Shown in pieces: positions 1-6,308 of a DNA stretch of 10,560 bases. The stretch lies in NCBI GenBank assembly GCA_025354965.1, contig JANXLW010000469.1, forward strand, positions 1 through 10,560, read 5' to 3'. Source of the DNA: Betaproteobacteria bacterium. GTDB taxonomy: Bacteria > Pseudomonadota > Gammaproteobacteria > Burkholderiales > Burkholderiaceae_C. Under the pieces are notes generated by a model, which made no database searches, was not told the origin of the DNA, and worked only from the letters and a program-made list of their open reading frames with translations. Both the position numbers and the translations under genes were made by a program. Each line of letters starts with the position of its first letter. Positions within the stretch are counted from its first letter, which is position 1.

Positions 1-93
1 CCGCTGGTTTACGGCATCTGGTTCTGGAGTGTGCTGATTGCGCTTGCCGCGTGGACGGTGGTGCAAAAACATGGGGCCAGCGGTGAACGCTAA
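1..93 (+). CDS. C-terminal end of an integral membrane protein (5' end outside window)
   Basis: Frame 1 is open from the first base to a TAA at 91-93. It encodes 30 residues: a hydrophobic, tryptophan-rich stretch (PLVYGIWFWSVLIALAAWTV) followed by a short polar tail ending in SGER. This looks like the last transmembrane helix and cytoplasmic tail of an inner-membrane protein such as a transporter. The family cannot be decided from 30 residues. The frame overlaps the start of miaA by 23 bases, which suggests the two are co-transcribed and translationally coupled. The call as coding rests on the open frame, the hydrophobic composition and the tight junction with miaA. Confidence 0.6.
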   Translation, partial: PLVYGIWFWSVLIALAAWTVVQKHGASGER

Positions 94-1192
94 CGCTCCG
101 CGCGCCAGTTGCACCGCCGGAGCCTATATCGCTTTGGCGGGACCGACAGCCTCCGGCAAGACCGCTGCGGCGATGGCGATCGCACAGCAGCATGACGTTG
201 AGATCATCAGCGTCGACTCGGCACTGGTGTATCGAGGTATGGACATTGGCACGGCCAAACCGGGCAGCGCCGAGTTGGCCGCAGTGCCGCATCACCTGAT
301 CAACATTCGCGACCCGCTGCAACCCTATAGCGCCGCCGAGTTCATGGCCGATGCGGGCCGTCTGATCGGTGACATCCATTCACGCGGCAAACTACCACTG
401 CTGGTCGGTGGCACCATGCTGTACTTCAAGGCCCTGTTTGACGGGCTCGATGACATGCCCAAAGCTGACCCCGTCATTCGCCGCCAACTGGAAGACGAAG
501 CCCGCCAACAGGGCTGGCCCGCCATGCACGCCGCCCTGGCACGGGTGGATCCGGTGAGCGCCGCACGCCTGAATTCTTTTGACTCGCAACGCATTTCACG
601 GGCGCTGGAGGTGTTTCGGTTGTCGGGACAACCCCTGTCGTCCTTTCACAATGCGAGGGAAAAAGCCGATCTCTCTTCTCCCAATGGATCTCAAGCGCTG
701 AAAGCTCCTGAATTTGTGGCCGATGACACACTGCTAATTTCACTGGAGCCGCTTGACAGAGCCTGGCTGCACCAGCGCATTGCCGAGCGCTTTGACGCCA
801 TGCTGGCTGCCGGCTTGGTGGATGAAGTCAAAGCCCTGCGCGCGCGCGGCGACCTGAACGCCGATTTACCTGCCATGCGCTGCGTCGGTTACCGTCAGAC
901 CTGGGAGGCACTCGATGGTTTATGGCCGATGAGCGAGTTGCGCGACAAATGTGTCTTCGCCACCCGTCAACTGGCCAAGCGCCAGCTCACCTGGCTGCGC
1001 GCCATGCCGCAGCGCCGCGCCGTGGCGTGCGATGCGCCTGATGCGCTCGATCAAGTGCTGACAACGGTGAGGTCTTTTATTGATTGCAGAGGCAGCACCG
1101 ATCCTGCCGGACCGACCCAAACTGTCATTGCGGACTCGATCCGCAATCCATCGATCCCGGATCAAGTCCGGGATGACAGCCATAACAGCTAG
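71..1192 (+). CDS. miaA: tRNA dimethylallyltransferase MiaA, with repeat-derived C-terminal extension
   Basis: MiaA transfers a dimethylallyl group from DMAPP to N6 of A37 in tRNAs that read UNN codons; it is cytosolic. From the ATG at 71 the product is 373 aa, against roughly 310-320 for typical bacterial MiaA. Visible family motifs are the P-loop GPTASGKT (residues 24-31), DSALVYRGMDIGTAKP shortly after it, the HHLINIRDP segment, LVGGTMLY, MRCVGYRQTWEAL and the RQLAKRQLTWLR tRNA-binding region. An in-frame ATG lies further upstream at 38, but the 71 start leaves only about 20 residues before the P-loop strand, as usual. It overlaps the upstream gene by 23 bases. The conserved protein should end near base 1085. 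The remaining 35 or so residues are not MiaA-like, and most are encoded by the palindromic repeat at 1122-1179. Nucleotides about 640-720 encode a loop that looks variable. Confidence 0.95.
   Translation: MGPAVNANAPRASCTAGAYIALAGPTASGKTAAAMAIAQQHDVEIISVDSALVYRGMDIGTAKPGSAELAAVPHHLINIRDPLQPYSAAEFMADAGRLIGDIHSRGKLPLLVGGTMLYFKALFDGLDDMPKADPVIRRQLEDEARQQGWPAMHAALARVDPVSAARLNSFDSQRISRALEVFRLSGQPLSSFHNAREKADLSSPNGSQALKAPEFVADDTLLISLEPLDRAWLHQRIAERFDAMLAAGLVDEVKALRARGDLNADLPAMRCVGYRQTWEALDGLWPMSELRDKCVFATRQLAKRQLTWLRAMPQRRAVACDAPDALDQVLTTVRSFIDCRGSTDPAGPTQTVIADSIRNPSIPDQVRDDSHNS
1122..1179. repeat. 58-bp compound palindromic element (two hairpins inside terminal inverted repeats) at the 3' end of miaA
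   Basis: Outer inverted repeats CTGTCAT (1122-1128) and ATGACAG (1173-1179) match perfectly. Inside are two perfect 8-bp stems with 5-base loops: ATTGCGGA/TCCGCAAT (1127-1134 and 1140-1147, loop CTCGA) and ATCCCGGA/TCCGGGAT (1154-1161 and 1167-1174, loop TCAAG). The layout and wording resemble the dispersed proteobacterial palindromes whose translations give phrases like IPDQVRDD, as here. The element lies wholly in the miaA frame and creates its last residues before the TAG at 1190. There is no T-tract, so it is not a standard intrinsic terminator, though the RNA hairpins could protect the transcript or attenuate read-through into the ABC gene. No second copy was seen in this window. Confidence 0.8.
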
Positions 1193-1195
1193 CTC

Positions 1196-1858
1196 ATGAG
1201 CCTGGTAGTCACAAATTTAGGCAAGCACTACGGCGACGTCGCGGTGTTCCATAACGTGTCTTTGACCGTGGCAGCCGGCGAGTTTGTCGCCATCGTCGGC
1301 GAGTCGGGTGTGGGCAAGTCGACGCTGCTGAACTGCATGGCGGGCCTGGACAACTGGGACCGCGGCTCGGTGCTGCTGGACGGGCAAGACCTGAGCCGTT
1401 TGAACGACGACCAAAAAGCCCGTTTGCGGCGTGAAAAAACAGGTTTTGTGTTTCAGGCCTTTCACGTGTTGCCGCACCTGGACGTGGCACAAAACGTGGC
1501 GCTGCCTTTGTTGCTGTTGGGCCAGCATGACGAGCTGCGCGTGCAGGCCATGCTTGATGCCGTTGGTCTGTCCGGGCTGGGTCAGCGCCTGCCGCAGCAG
1601 CTCTCCGGCGGTCAGTTGCAACGCGTGGCGATTGCGCGCGCCCTGGTGCATCGTCCCAGTCTGCTGCTGGCCGACGAGCCGACCGGCAACCTCGACCCCG
1701 GCACGGCTGCCAAGGTGATGGACGCACTGATTGAGCAGAGTCGCCAGCACGGCGCTTCGCTGGTGCTGGTGACCCATTCGCAGGCCGCCGCAGTGCGGGC
1801 CGACCGCGTGTTGCGGCTGGCTGCGGACGGTTTAATTGCCATCCCGTCGATGCCTTAG
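1196..1858 (+). CDS. ABC transporter ATP-binding protein, LolD/MacB/YbbA type
   Basis: This 220-aa protein is a complete nucleotide-binding domain of the family that drives MacB/LolCDE/FtsX-type permeases. Visible motifs are Walker A GESGVGKST (residues 35-43), the Q-loop glutamine at 87 in VFQAFH, the signature LSGGQ (136-140), Walker B LLLADEP with catalytic Glu161, the D-loop after TGNLDP, and the switch histidine 194 in VTHS. Length and motif spacing are normal, so it should be active. It begins three bases after the miaA stop with no strong Shine-Dalgarno, suggesting read-through from miaA. No permease follows directly. The next plus-strand gene, an FtsX-like permease starting at 8179, is the likely partner. 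Its stop overlaps the stop of the convergent exbD gene by four bases. Substrate is unknown; family members move lipoproteins, lipids or peptides. Confidence 0.92.
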   Translation: MSLVVTNLGKHYGDVAVFHNVSLTVAAGEFVAIVGESGVGKSTLLNCMAGLDNWDRGSVLLDGQDLSRLNDDQKARLRREKTGFVFQAFHVLPHLDVAQNVALPLLLLGQHDELRVQAMLDAVGLSGLGQRLPQQLSGGQLQRVAIARALVHRPSLLLADEPTGNLDPGTAAKVMDALIEQSRQHGASLVLVTHSQAAAVRADRVLRLAADGLIAIPSMP

Positions 1859-2286
1859 CGGGCGTACTCGTCCAGACCCACCACACCAATTTTTTGCAGC
1901 CCCAGTTGCTGTGCTGCGGTCAGCACCGCCGCCACCGTGTCGTACTTGGCGCTGCCAGCGGTGTGGATGTGGATCTCGGGTTGAATACTCAATTGAGCAG
2001 CGGCTTTCAATCGCTGGCTCAACATGGTGCGGCCCGACAGAGCTTCACCGTTCCACAGCAACTGATTCTGCGCCGTCACCTCGATTCTGACCACCAGCGG
2101 TTCGGTCGCCATGGGGGGTGGCAAGCCGCCGGGCATTTCCATGTTGACCGAATGCAACTGGATCGGAATAGTGATGATCAGCATCACCAGCAGCACCAGC
2201 AACACATCGATCAGCGGCGTGATGTTCATGCCCGCCGTGACCTCGGGTGCATCAAGGTCCAGACCATCGTCGAAGTCAATTGCCAT
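1855..2286 (-). CDS. exbD: ExbD/TolR-family biopolymer transport protein (distal copy)
   Basis: ExbD/TolR proteins combine with ExbB/TolQ to form a proton-driven motor in the inner membrane that energises a TonB-type arm. The 143-aa product has the family plan: a short acidic cytoplasmic N-terminus (about residues 1-20), one transmembrane helix (about 25-43) holding the essential aspartate Asp27 in NITPLIDVLLVLL, and a periplasmic domain. The end reads IHIHTAGSAKYDTVAAVLTA then IGVVGLDEYAR. It is last in the tonB-like/exbB/exbD/exbD series, nine bases after the preceding exbD stop. It differs clearly from that neighbour, so it is not a recent duplicate. The ATG at 2286 is the natural start. 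Its TAA overlaps the ABC ATPase stop tail to tail. Confidence 0.92.
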   Translation of the reverse strand: MAIDFDDGLDLDAPEVTAGMNITPLIDVLLVLLVMLIITIPIQLHSVNMEMPGGLPPPMATEPLVVRIEVTAQNQLLWNGEALSGRTMLSQRLKAAAQLSIQPEIHIHTAGSAKYDTVAAVLTAAQQLGLQKIGVVGLDEYAR

Positions 2287-2295
2287 GGTCTGACT

Positions 2296-2724
2296 TCAGC
2301 GATTTGCCGGTGGCTCGGTGACAAAGCCAATGCGCGTGATGCCGGCCAGCTGACAGGCATACAAGACCCGGGCCACCGCTTCATAGTCGGAGCGGGCGTC
2401 GCCCCGGATATGCACTTCGGGCTGCGGTGTGCGGGTGGCAATCAGCTTGAGCTTGTCTTGCAGGCTTTGTGGGTCCATCAATCGGGCGTCAAACCAGTAG
2501 GTGCCGCCTTTTGCGTCGACCGAGATGACGACCGTCGCGGGCTGGCTCTGGCGTAGCTGGTTGGACTCCCTGGGTAAACGCACCGCGACCGACGTGTTGA
2601 TGACCGGGATGGTGATCAAAAAAATAATCAACAGCACCAGCATCACATCCACCAGTGGCGTGGTGTTGATTTCGGACAGCACAACATCGTCATCGTCGTC
2701 GGCCTCTACATAGCTGATGGCCAT
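2296..2724 (-). CDS. exbD: ExbD/TolR-family biopolymer transport protein (proximal copy)
   Basis: The product is a second ExbD, 142 aa, in the same operon. An acidic N-terminus with five aspartates in a row (residues 9-13) leads to a single transmembrane helix (about 24-43) with the proton-path aspartate Asp26 in INTTPLVDVMLVLLIIF. The periplasmic domain follows, with the typical PEVHIRGDARSDYEAVARVLYACQLAGI segment near the end. Its ATG lies three bases beyond the exbB stop, with an AGGGA-like Shine-Dalgarno inside the end of exbB, so translation is probably coupled to exbB. Tandem exbD genes of unequal sequence are known in several TonB systems, where the two may form heteromers or divide roles. 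Which one pairs with this ExbB cannot be decided from sequence alone. Confidence 0.93.
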   Translation of the reverse strand: MAISYVEADDDDDVVLSEINTTPLVDVMLVLLIIFLITIPVINTSVAVRLPRESNQLRQSQPATVVISVDAKGGTYWFDARLMDPQSLQDKLKLIATRTPQPEVHIRGDARSDYEAVARVLYACQLAGITRIGFVTEPPANR

Positions 2725-2727
2725 GGC

Positions 2728-3606
2728 TTATTCGTCCCTGGCGCTGACTGCAGCGCGCTGGCGCTTGTCGATCTCCACCAACAACAGCGTGTGCAACTCG
2801 GAACCAAAACCTTTGACGGCATGCAACAGTACCCGGTTTCGCCGTACCAGCCAGTTGTAGCCCAGCACCGCGGGCACCGCCACGGCCAGGCCCAGCGCGG
2901 TCATGATCAGCGCCTCGCCCACCGGACCGGCCACTTTGTCGATGGAGGCCTGGCCCGAGATACCAATCGTCACCAGTGCGTTGTAAATGCCCCAGACGGT
3001 GCCGAACAAGCCGACAAATGGTGCTGTCGAGCCGACCGTGGCCAGCACCGACAAGCCTTCCTGCGAACGCATTTGCAGCGACCCCACCGAGCGCACGATG
3101 TCCTGGCTGAGCCACGAGTTCATGTCGACCTGCCCGGCCAAGCTGGCATGCCGACGCGCCGCCTCCATGGCCGAATCCACGATGGAACGAAACGCACTGG
3201 CCTTGTCCATGGACTCAGCGCGCCGCCGCATTGAATCAGTGCTGGCGATGGCTCTCCTGGCTGCCAGCGCCTGTGCGCTCAAACTTCGCTGCGCCAGCAG
3301 CTTGGCGATGATGAAGTACCAGCTCAGCAAAGACATGATGGCCAGAATCAGCAGCGTTGATTTTGCAATCAGATCGCCTTGCTCCCAGACCGCGCGCAGA
3401 CCATACGGGTTACCAACCGGTTCCCCCGCTGGCGGCGTAATGGCGGCGACGTCATTGACCGGCGCCGCAGTCAGCGCCGACGCTGCACGCGTCACCGGCG
3501 CCGCGCCTGGCTGCGTCTGCGCCAAGCCGACGCTGCCCCATGCCAGCGCCAGTGAAAGCAGCCAGGCCGGAGTGGTACTTCGTGTGATGGGAAGTCGTTT
3601 GAACAT
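2728..3606 (-). CDS. exbB: ExbB/TolQ/MotA-family proton channel protein with N-terminal signal-like segment
   Basis: This is the inner-membrane stator protein that, with ExbD, turns proton flow into work on the TonB arm. The 292-aa product starts with a signal-like hydrophobic segment (about 14-28) with possible cleavage after LA at 28-29. A proline/alanine-rich linker follows, then helix 1 (about 82-101), a cytoplasmic domain rich in Arg, helix 2 within residues 185-212 (APFVGLFGTVWGIYNAL) and helix 3 (about 229-250). Helix 3 contains Glu231 in PVGEALIMTALGLAVAVPAV, matching the conserved polar residue of ExbB helix 3. An N-terminal extension of this sort is typical of the longer ExbB subgroup. 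The ATG at 3606 has a good Shine-Dalgarno, AGGAAAG (3617-3611). It lies 57 bases after the tonB-like stop and three bases before exbD. Confidence 0.94.
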   Translation of the reverse strand: MFKRLPITRSTTPAWLLSLALAWGSVGLAQTQPGAAPVTRAASALTAAPVNDVAAITPPAGEPVGNPYGLRAVWEQGDLIAKSTLLILAIMSLLSWYFIIAKLLAQRSLSAQALAARRAIASTDSMRRRAESMDKASAFRSIVDSAMEAARRHASLAGQVDMNSWLSQDIVRSVGSLQMRSQEGLSVLATVGSTAPFVGLFGTVWGIYNALVTIGISGQASIDKVAGPVGEALIMTALGLAVAVPAVLGYNWLVRRNRVLLHAVKGFGSELHTLLLVEIDKRQRAAVSARDE

Positions 3607-3610
3607 GATG

Positions 3611-3617
3611 CTTTCCT
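3611..3617 (-). promoter_or_regulatory. Ribosome binding site of exbB
   Basis: On the minus strand AGGAAAG precedes the exbB ATG, with seven bases between the AGGA core and the start codon. It is the clearest Shine-Dalgarno in the tonB-like/exbB/exbD series. It supports the start at 3606 and so keeps the signal-like N-terminus of ExbB. Confidence 0.7.
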
Positions 3618-3663
3618 GGGTTGCTTTGGAAAATCGGTGACTATGTAGCGTGGGTGCAGGGGG

Positions 3664-4590
3664 CTATTTTGACAACTTGCACTTTCCGGTTGCCGCTGCA
3701 ATCGGGATGGTCACCAGACCAAACAAACTGCCGCCCGCGTTGGGGCTGATGCAGTCCGGAATTTCCGCCGCGCCAACACCCTCTGCCAACGGGTCGCGCC
3801 GCCGCCCGCCGTTGAGCTGTTCGTTGGCCAGCTCTGACAGACTGCGCTGGCGCGACGGGTTGTACATATTCGGGTACAGGCCAGTTAGCGGCTTGACCGC
3901 GCCAGCGGCACCCTGGCCACCTGCGGGTCCGGCGGGCTGTGGCGCCGCCGGTGCCTGCTCCACTGGCGTGATGGCCGCTGGCCGCGGTAGCGCAGCGGTT
4001 GGCGCTGGTGCGGCGGCCGGAACCGCAACTGCTGCTGGTGTCGGCGTAGGCGCCGGTGCGGCTGGCGCTGCCGGTGCCGGCGTTGCTGCTGGTACTGGCG
4101 CCGGCAAAGGCTCCAAAACGGGGACTGGGACGGGCTCCGGCTTCGGTTTCGGTGGCACGGGCAGCGGGACTGGCGCAGGAGTTTGCGGCACCACAGGTTC
4201 CTGTGGCACAGGAAGCGCAACCGGCTCTACCGGCGCTGGCACCACCGCCTGCAACTTCGGCGTGACTGGTATTTCGGGCGGTAGCTCTATGGCCTTGGGA
4301 GCCGTCACCACCGGCTCAGGCAGTACCGGCTCAGGCAACGCCCTCAAAGGGCGCACGGGCACCGGTTGTGGCACGCTGATGCGCTTGGGCGCAGGGGTTA
4401 GTGGCTTCTGGGGCAACAAGGTGATGGGCGCCAGATAGTGCACCACAGAGCGTGCCGTCTGCACCACTGGCGCAGACTGTAGCGCCAGCCACAGCAACGC
4501 TAGATGCATCACCGCGGTCATCAGCAGCGCCGGCGTCGACGTGCGTTGTGACCCAGGCAGGCTCCTTGCCAGCGGATAGCTCCAGGTCAC
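3664..4590 (-). CDS. TonB-like proline-rich energy-transducer protein without a canonical TonB C-terminal domain
   Basis: The 308-aa product has a TonB-like layout: a short basic N-terminus, one transmembrane helix (about 20-38) and a long rigid proline/alanine/valine-rich spacer (about 59-225, with KPKPEP in the middle). A small C-terminal module follows. Within the helix, T25-A-V-M-H29 matches the SxxxH motif through which TonB contacts ExbB/ExbD, with Thr for Ser. The C-terminus does not look like the TonB fold. Instead it has RSLSELANEQLNGGRRRDPLAEG followed by Cys280 and Cys304, spaced so that a periplasmic disulfide is possible. Similar LSELAN..DPLA..DC..GKC endings are, from memory, common in other Burkholderiales proteins. 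The start is a GTG with a weak GAAG eight bases upstream. Gene position directly before exbB supports an energy-transduction role; the outer-membrane partner is unknown. Confidence 0.8.
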   Translation of the reverse strand: MTWSYPLARSLPGSQRTSTPALLMTAVMHLALLWLALQSAPVVQTARSVVHYLAPITLLPQKPLTPAPKRISVPQPVPVRPLRALPEPVLPEPVVTAPKAIELPPEIPVTPKLQAVVPAPVEPVALPVPQEPVVPQTPAPVPLPVPPKPKPEPVPVPVLEPLPAPVPAATPAPAAPAAPAPTPTPAAVAVPAAAPAPTAALPRPAAITPVEQAPAAPQPAGPAGGQGAAGAVKPLTGLYPNMYNPSRQRSLSELANEQLNGGRRRDPLAEGVGAAEIPDCISPNAGGSLFGLVTIPIAAATGKCKLSK

Positions 4591-4665
4591 GTTGATAGCT
4601 TCAAGATTTGATCATCCCTCACGGCCGGTATCTTACTGTGGGCACCCAAAATGCGCCGCCACACA

Positions 4666-5748
4666 TCAGGCCGGGCCAATCGCAATCGGAATCCTGTTCC
4701 GACCAAAGTTGCCACCGCGGGCGCCGAAACACCCAGCCATGCGCGCGCCGCAGTCAGGGCAGCAACCATCCGCGCCAAGCCGGTACTGCTTGATCTGGTA
4801 CCAGTCACGCACAATCAGTTCGCTGTGGCAGACCGGGCAAAAAGTGGTATCGCCCTCAACGTGATGAACATTGCCGGTGTAGACGTGGTGCATGCCTTCT
4901 TTGAGAGCAATGTTGCGGGCGCGTGCCAGCGTGGCGGCGGGCGTGGCCGGCACGTCCCGCATCTTGTGATCCGGATGAAAGGCCGAGAAGTGCAGTGGCA
5001 CATCGGGCCCAAGTTCACGCATGATCCACTGGCTCAGCGCCGCAATTTCCTGCTCAGAGTCGTTGTGGCCGGGGATCAGCAGTGTGGTGATCTCGAACCA
5101 GACCTCAGTCTCGCGCTTGAGGTAGACCAGGGTGTCAAGCACCGGCTGCAGGTGCGAGCCAGTGAGCTTGCAATAGAAGTCCTCGGTGAAGGCTTTCAAG
5201 TCCACGTTGGCGGCGTCCATCTTGGCGTAAAAGTCACGCCGCGCCTGCGCATGCATATAGCCCGCCGTCACGGCCACCGCTTGCACGCCCAGCGCATGGC
5301 AGGCGTCGGCCACGTCCATCGCGTATTCGGCAAAGATCACCGGGTCATTGTAGGTAAAGGAAACACTCTTGCAGCCATGCTGGAGGGCGGCGTTGGCGAT
5401 GGCGTCAGGCGATGCCTGGTCCATCAAACGGTCCATGTCGCGCGACTTGCTGATGTCCCAGTTCTGGCAGAACTTGCACGCCAGGTTGCAGCCGGCGGTG
5501 CCAAACGACAGCACACTGCTGCCCGGGTAGAAATGATGAAGCGGCTTTTTTTCGATCGGGTCGATGCAAAAGCCCGACGAGCGCCCGTAGGTAGTCAGGA
5601 TCATCTGGTCGCCCTGGCGCGCCCGCACAAAGCAGGCGCCGCGCTGGCCCTCGTGCAGTTTGCAGTCGCGCGGGCACAGATCGCACTGAATACGGCCATC
5701 CGCAATCAGATGCCAGTAACGGCCTGCGTAGCTGGATTCCTGCATCAT
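4666..5748 (-). CDS. amrS: AmmeMemoRadiSam system radical SAM enzyme AmrS
   Basis: Radical SAM proteins cleave S-adenosylmethionine at a [4Fe-4S] cluster to make a radical; this PflA-like subgroup co-occurs with AMMECR1 and Memo proteins and its substrate is not established. From the ATG at 5748 it is 360 aa. The cluster motif CNLACKFC has Cys87, Cys91 and Cys94. An N-terminal cysteine group (Cys22, 25, 29, 39, in IQCDLCPRDCKLHEGQRGAC) is characteristic of the family. Two CPxC knuckles near the end (304/307 and 330/333) look like a zinc ribbon or rubredoxin-like site. The chosen ATG overlaps the amrA TGA as ATGA. An in-frame ATG at 5769 would add seven residues and cannot be excluded. It is the last gene of the amrB-amrA-amrS series, 75 bases before the tonB-like gene. 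Confidence 0.93.
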   Translation of the reverse strand: MMQESSYAGRYWHLIADGRIQCDLCPRDCKLHEGQRGACFVRARQGDQMILTTYGRSSGFCIDPIEKKPLHHFYPGSSVLSFGTAGCNLACKFCQNWDISKSRDMDRLMDQASPDAIANAALQHGCKSVSFTYNDPVIFAEYAMDVADACHALGVQAVAVTAGYMHAQARRDFYAKMDAANVDLKAFTEDFYCKLTGSHLQPVLDTLVYLKRETEVWFEITTLLIPGHNDSEQEIAALSQWIMRELGPDVPLHFSAFHPDHKMRDVPATPAATLARARNIALKEGMHHVYTGNVHHVEGDTTFCPVCHSELIVRDWYQIKQYRLGADGCCPDCGARMAGCFGARGGNFGRNRIPIAIGPA

Positions 5749-6308
5749 GAACCCCCGGCTTCCTTCCATTTGCTCACGCCGTAGCGCTGCAAGCGCACAC
5801 CCGCATCCCAGAAATCAGCCGACAGCCCGGCCTTGCGTTTAAGCTGCGCCATGAACTCAAGCGCGGTCGGCAATTGCTCCCAGACCTGCGGCAAAAATGT
5901 ACTGCGGTAACGCTCAAATTCAAACACCACACCGTCCAGACCGGGGCGCAATTGCGCCAGTGCATCGGCTTCACTGTCAAAACGCATGGCTTGCGTGGCG
6001 GACAGCAAAGACACTTCAATAAGGGTGTCGGCCAGCTCTGTCAGGGTCAAGGGCGAAAAGCGTGGGTCGTGCAAGGCCGCTGCCACGGCGTTGGCCTTGA
6101 CGTCGGCCAGCAGGGAGCGGCGCGCTTGCAGCGTACCGATGCAGCCGCGAAGTTGTCCGTGGCGTATCAGGGTAACGAATGTGGCGCCCGATTCCTGCAG
6201 CCAATCGGCATTCTCGGCAGCCGCAAGTGGACGTCCGAGAGCCACCGAGATGGCTGCGCGGGCAATCGGCAACAAGGTGCCGCCGAGGTCAACAGTATCA
6301 GTAATCAT
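5745..6308 (-). CDS. amrA: AMMECR1-domain protein AmrA
   Basis: AMMECR1 proteins are conserved from bacteria to humans, but the bacterial reaction is not known. From the ATG at 6308 the product is 187 aa, about the usual single-domain length. The family signature LRGCIGTL starts at residue 53, with Cys56 in it. HDPRFSPLTLTEL and LIEVSLLS follow, then a C-terminal part (LPQVWEQLPTALEFMAQLKRKAG) that matches the family closely. A TTG at 6347 would extend the frame by 13 residues of low-complexity LHLHLPLAP sequence. I prefer the ATG, which overlaps the amrB stop by 11 bases and implies coupled translation. Its stop overlaps the amrS start. No signal peptide or membrane segment is seen, so it should be cytosolic. 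Confidence 0.92.
   Translation of the reverse strand: MITDTVDLGGTLLPIARAAISVALGRPLAAAENADWLQESGATFVTLIRHGQLRGCIGTLQARRSLLADVKANAVAAALHDPRFSPLTLTELADTLIEVSLLSATQAMRFDSEADALAQLRPGLDGVVFEFERYRSTFLPQVWEQLPTALEFMAQLKRKAGLSADFWDAGVRLQRYGVSKWKEAGGS

Noticed and set aside
1122..1179. Double hairpin as an intrinsic terminator of miaA
   Set aside because: No run of T follows either stem on either strand, and the ABC gene begins at 1196, so a mobile or repeat origin explains it better.
1209..1889. Minus-strand open frames opposite the ABC ATPase
   Set aside because: The plus strand holds every ABC motif in order. The antisense frames are Arg/Pro-rich with no recognisable features.
3900..4400. Possible tandem DNA repeats within the TonB-like spacer
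   Set aside because: The proline/alanine/valine codons recur irregularly without a fixed period, so this is low-complexity coding sequence, not a countable tandem repeat.
3650..4438. Long plus-strand glycine/alanine-rich open frame opposite the TonB-like gene
   Set aside because: It is the antisense of the proline/alanine-rich spacer, whose GC-rich low-complexity codons exclude stops on the other strand. The minus-strand protein has the meaningful anchor helix and operon position.
4651..5784. Plus-strand 377-codon open frame opposite amrS
   Set aside because: The minus strand gives a full radical SAM protein with its cysteine motifs. The plus frame is His/Gly/Val-rich antisense with no family resemblance.
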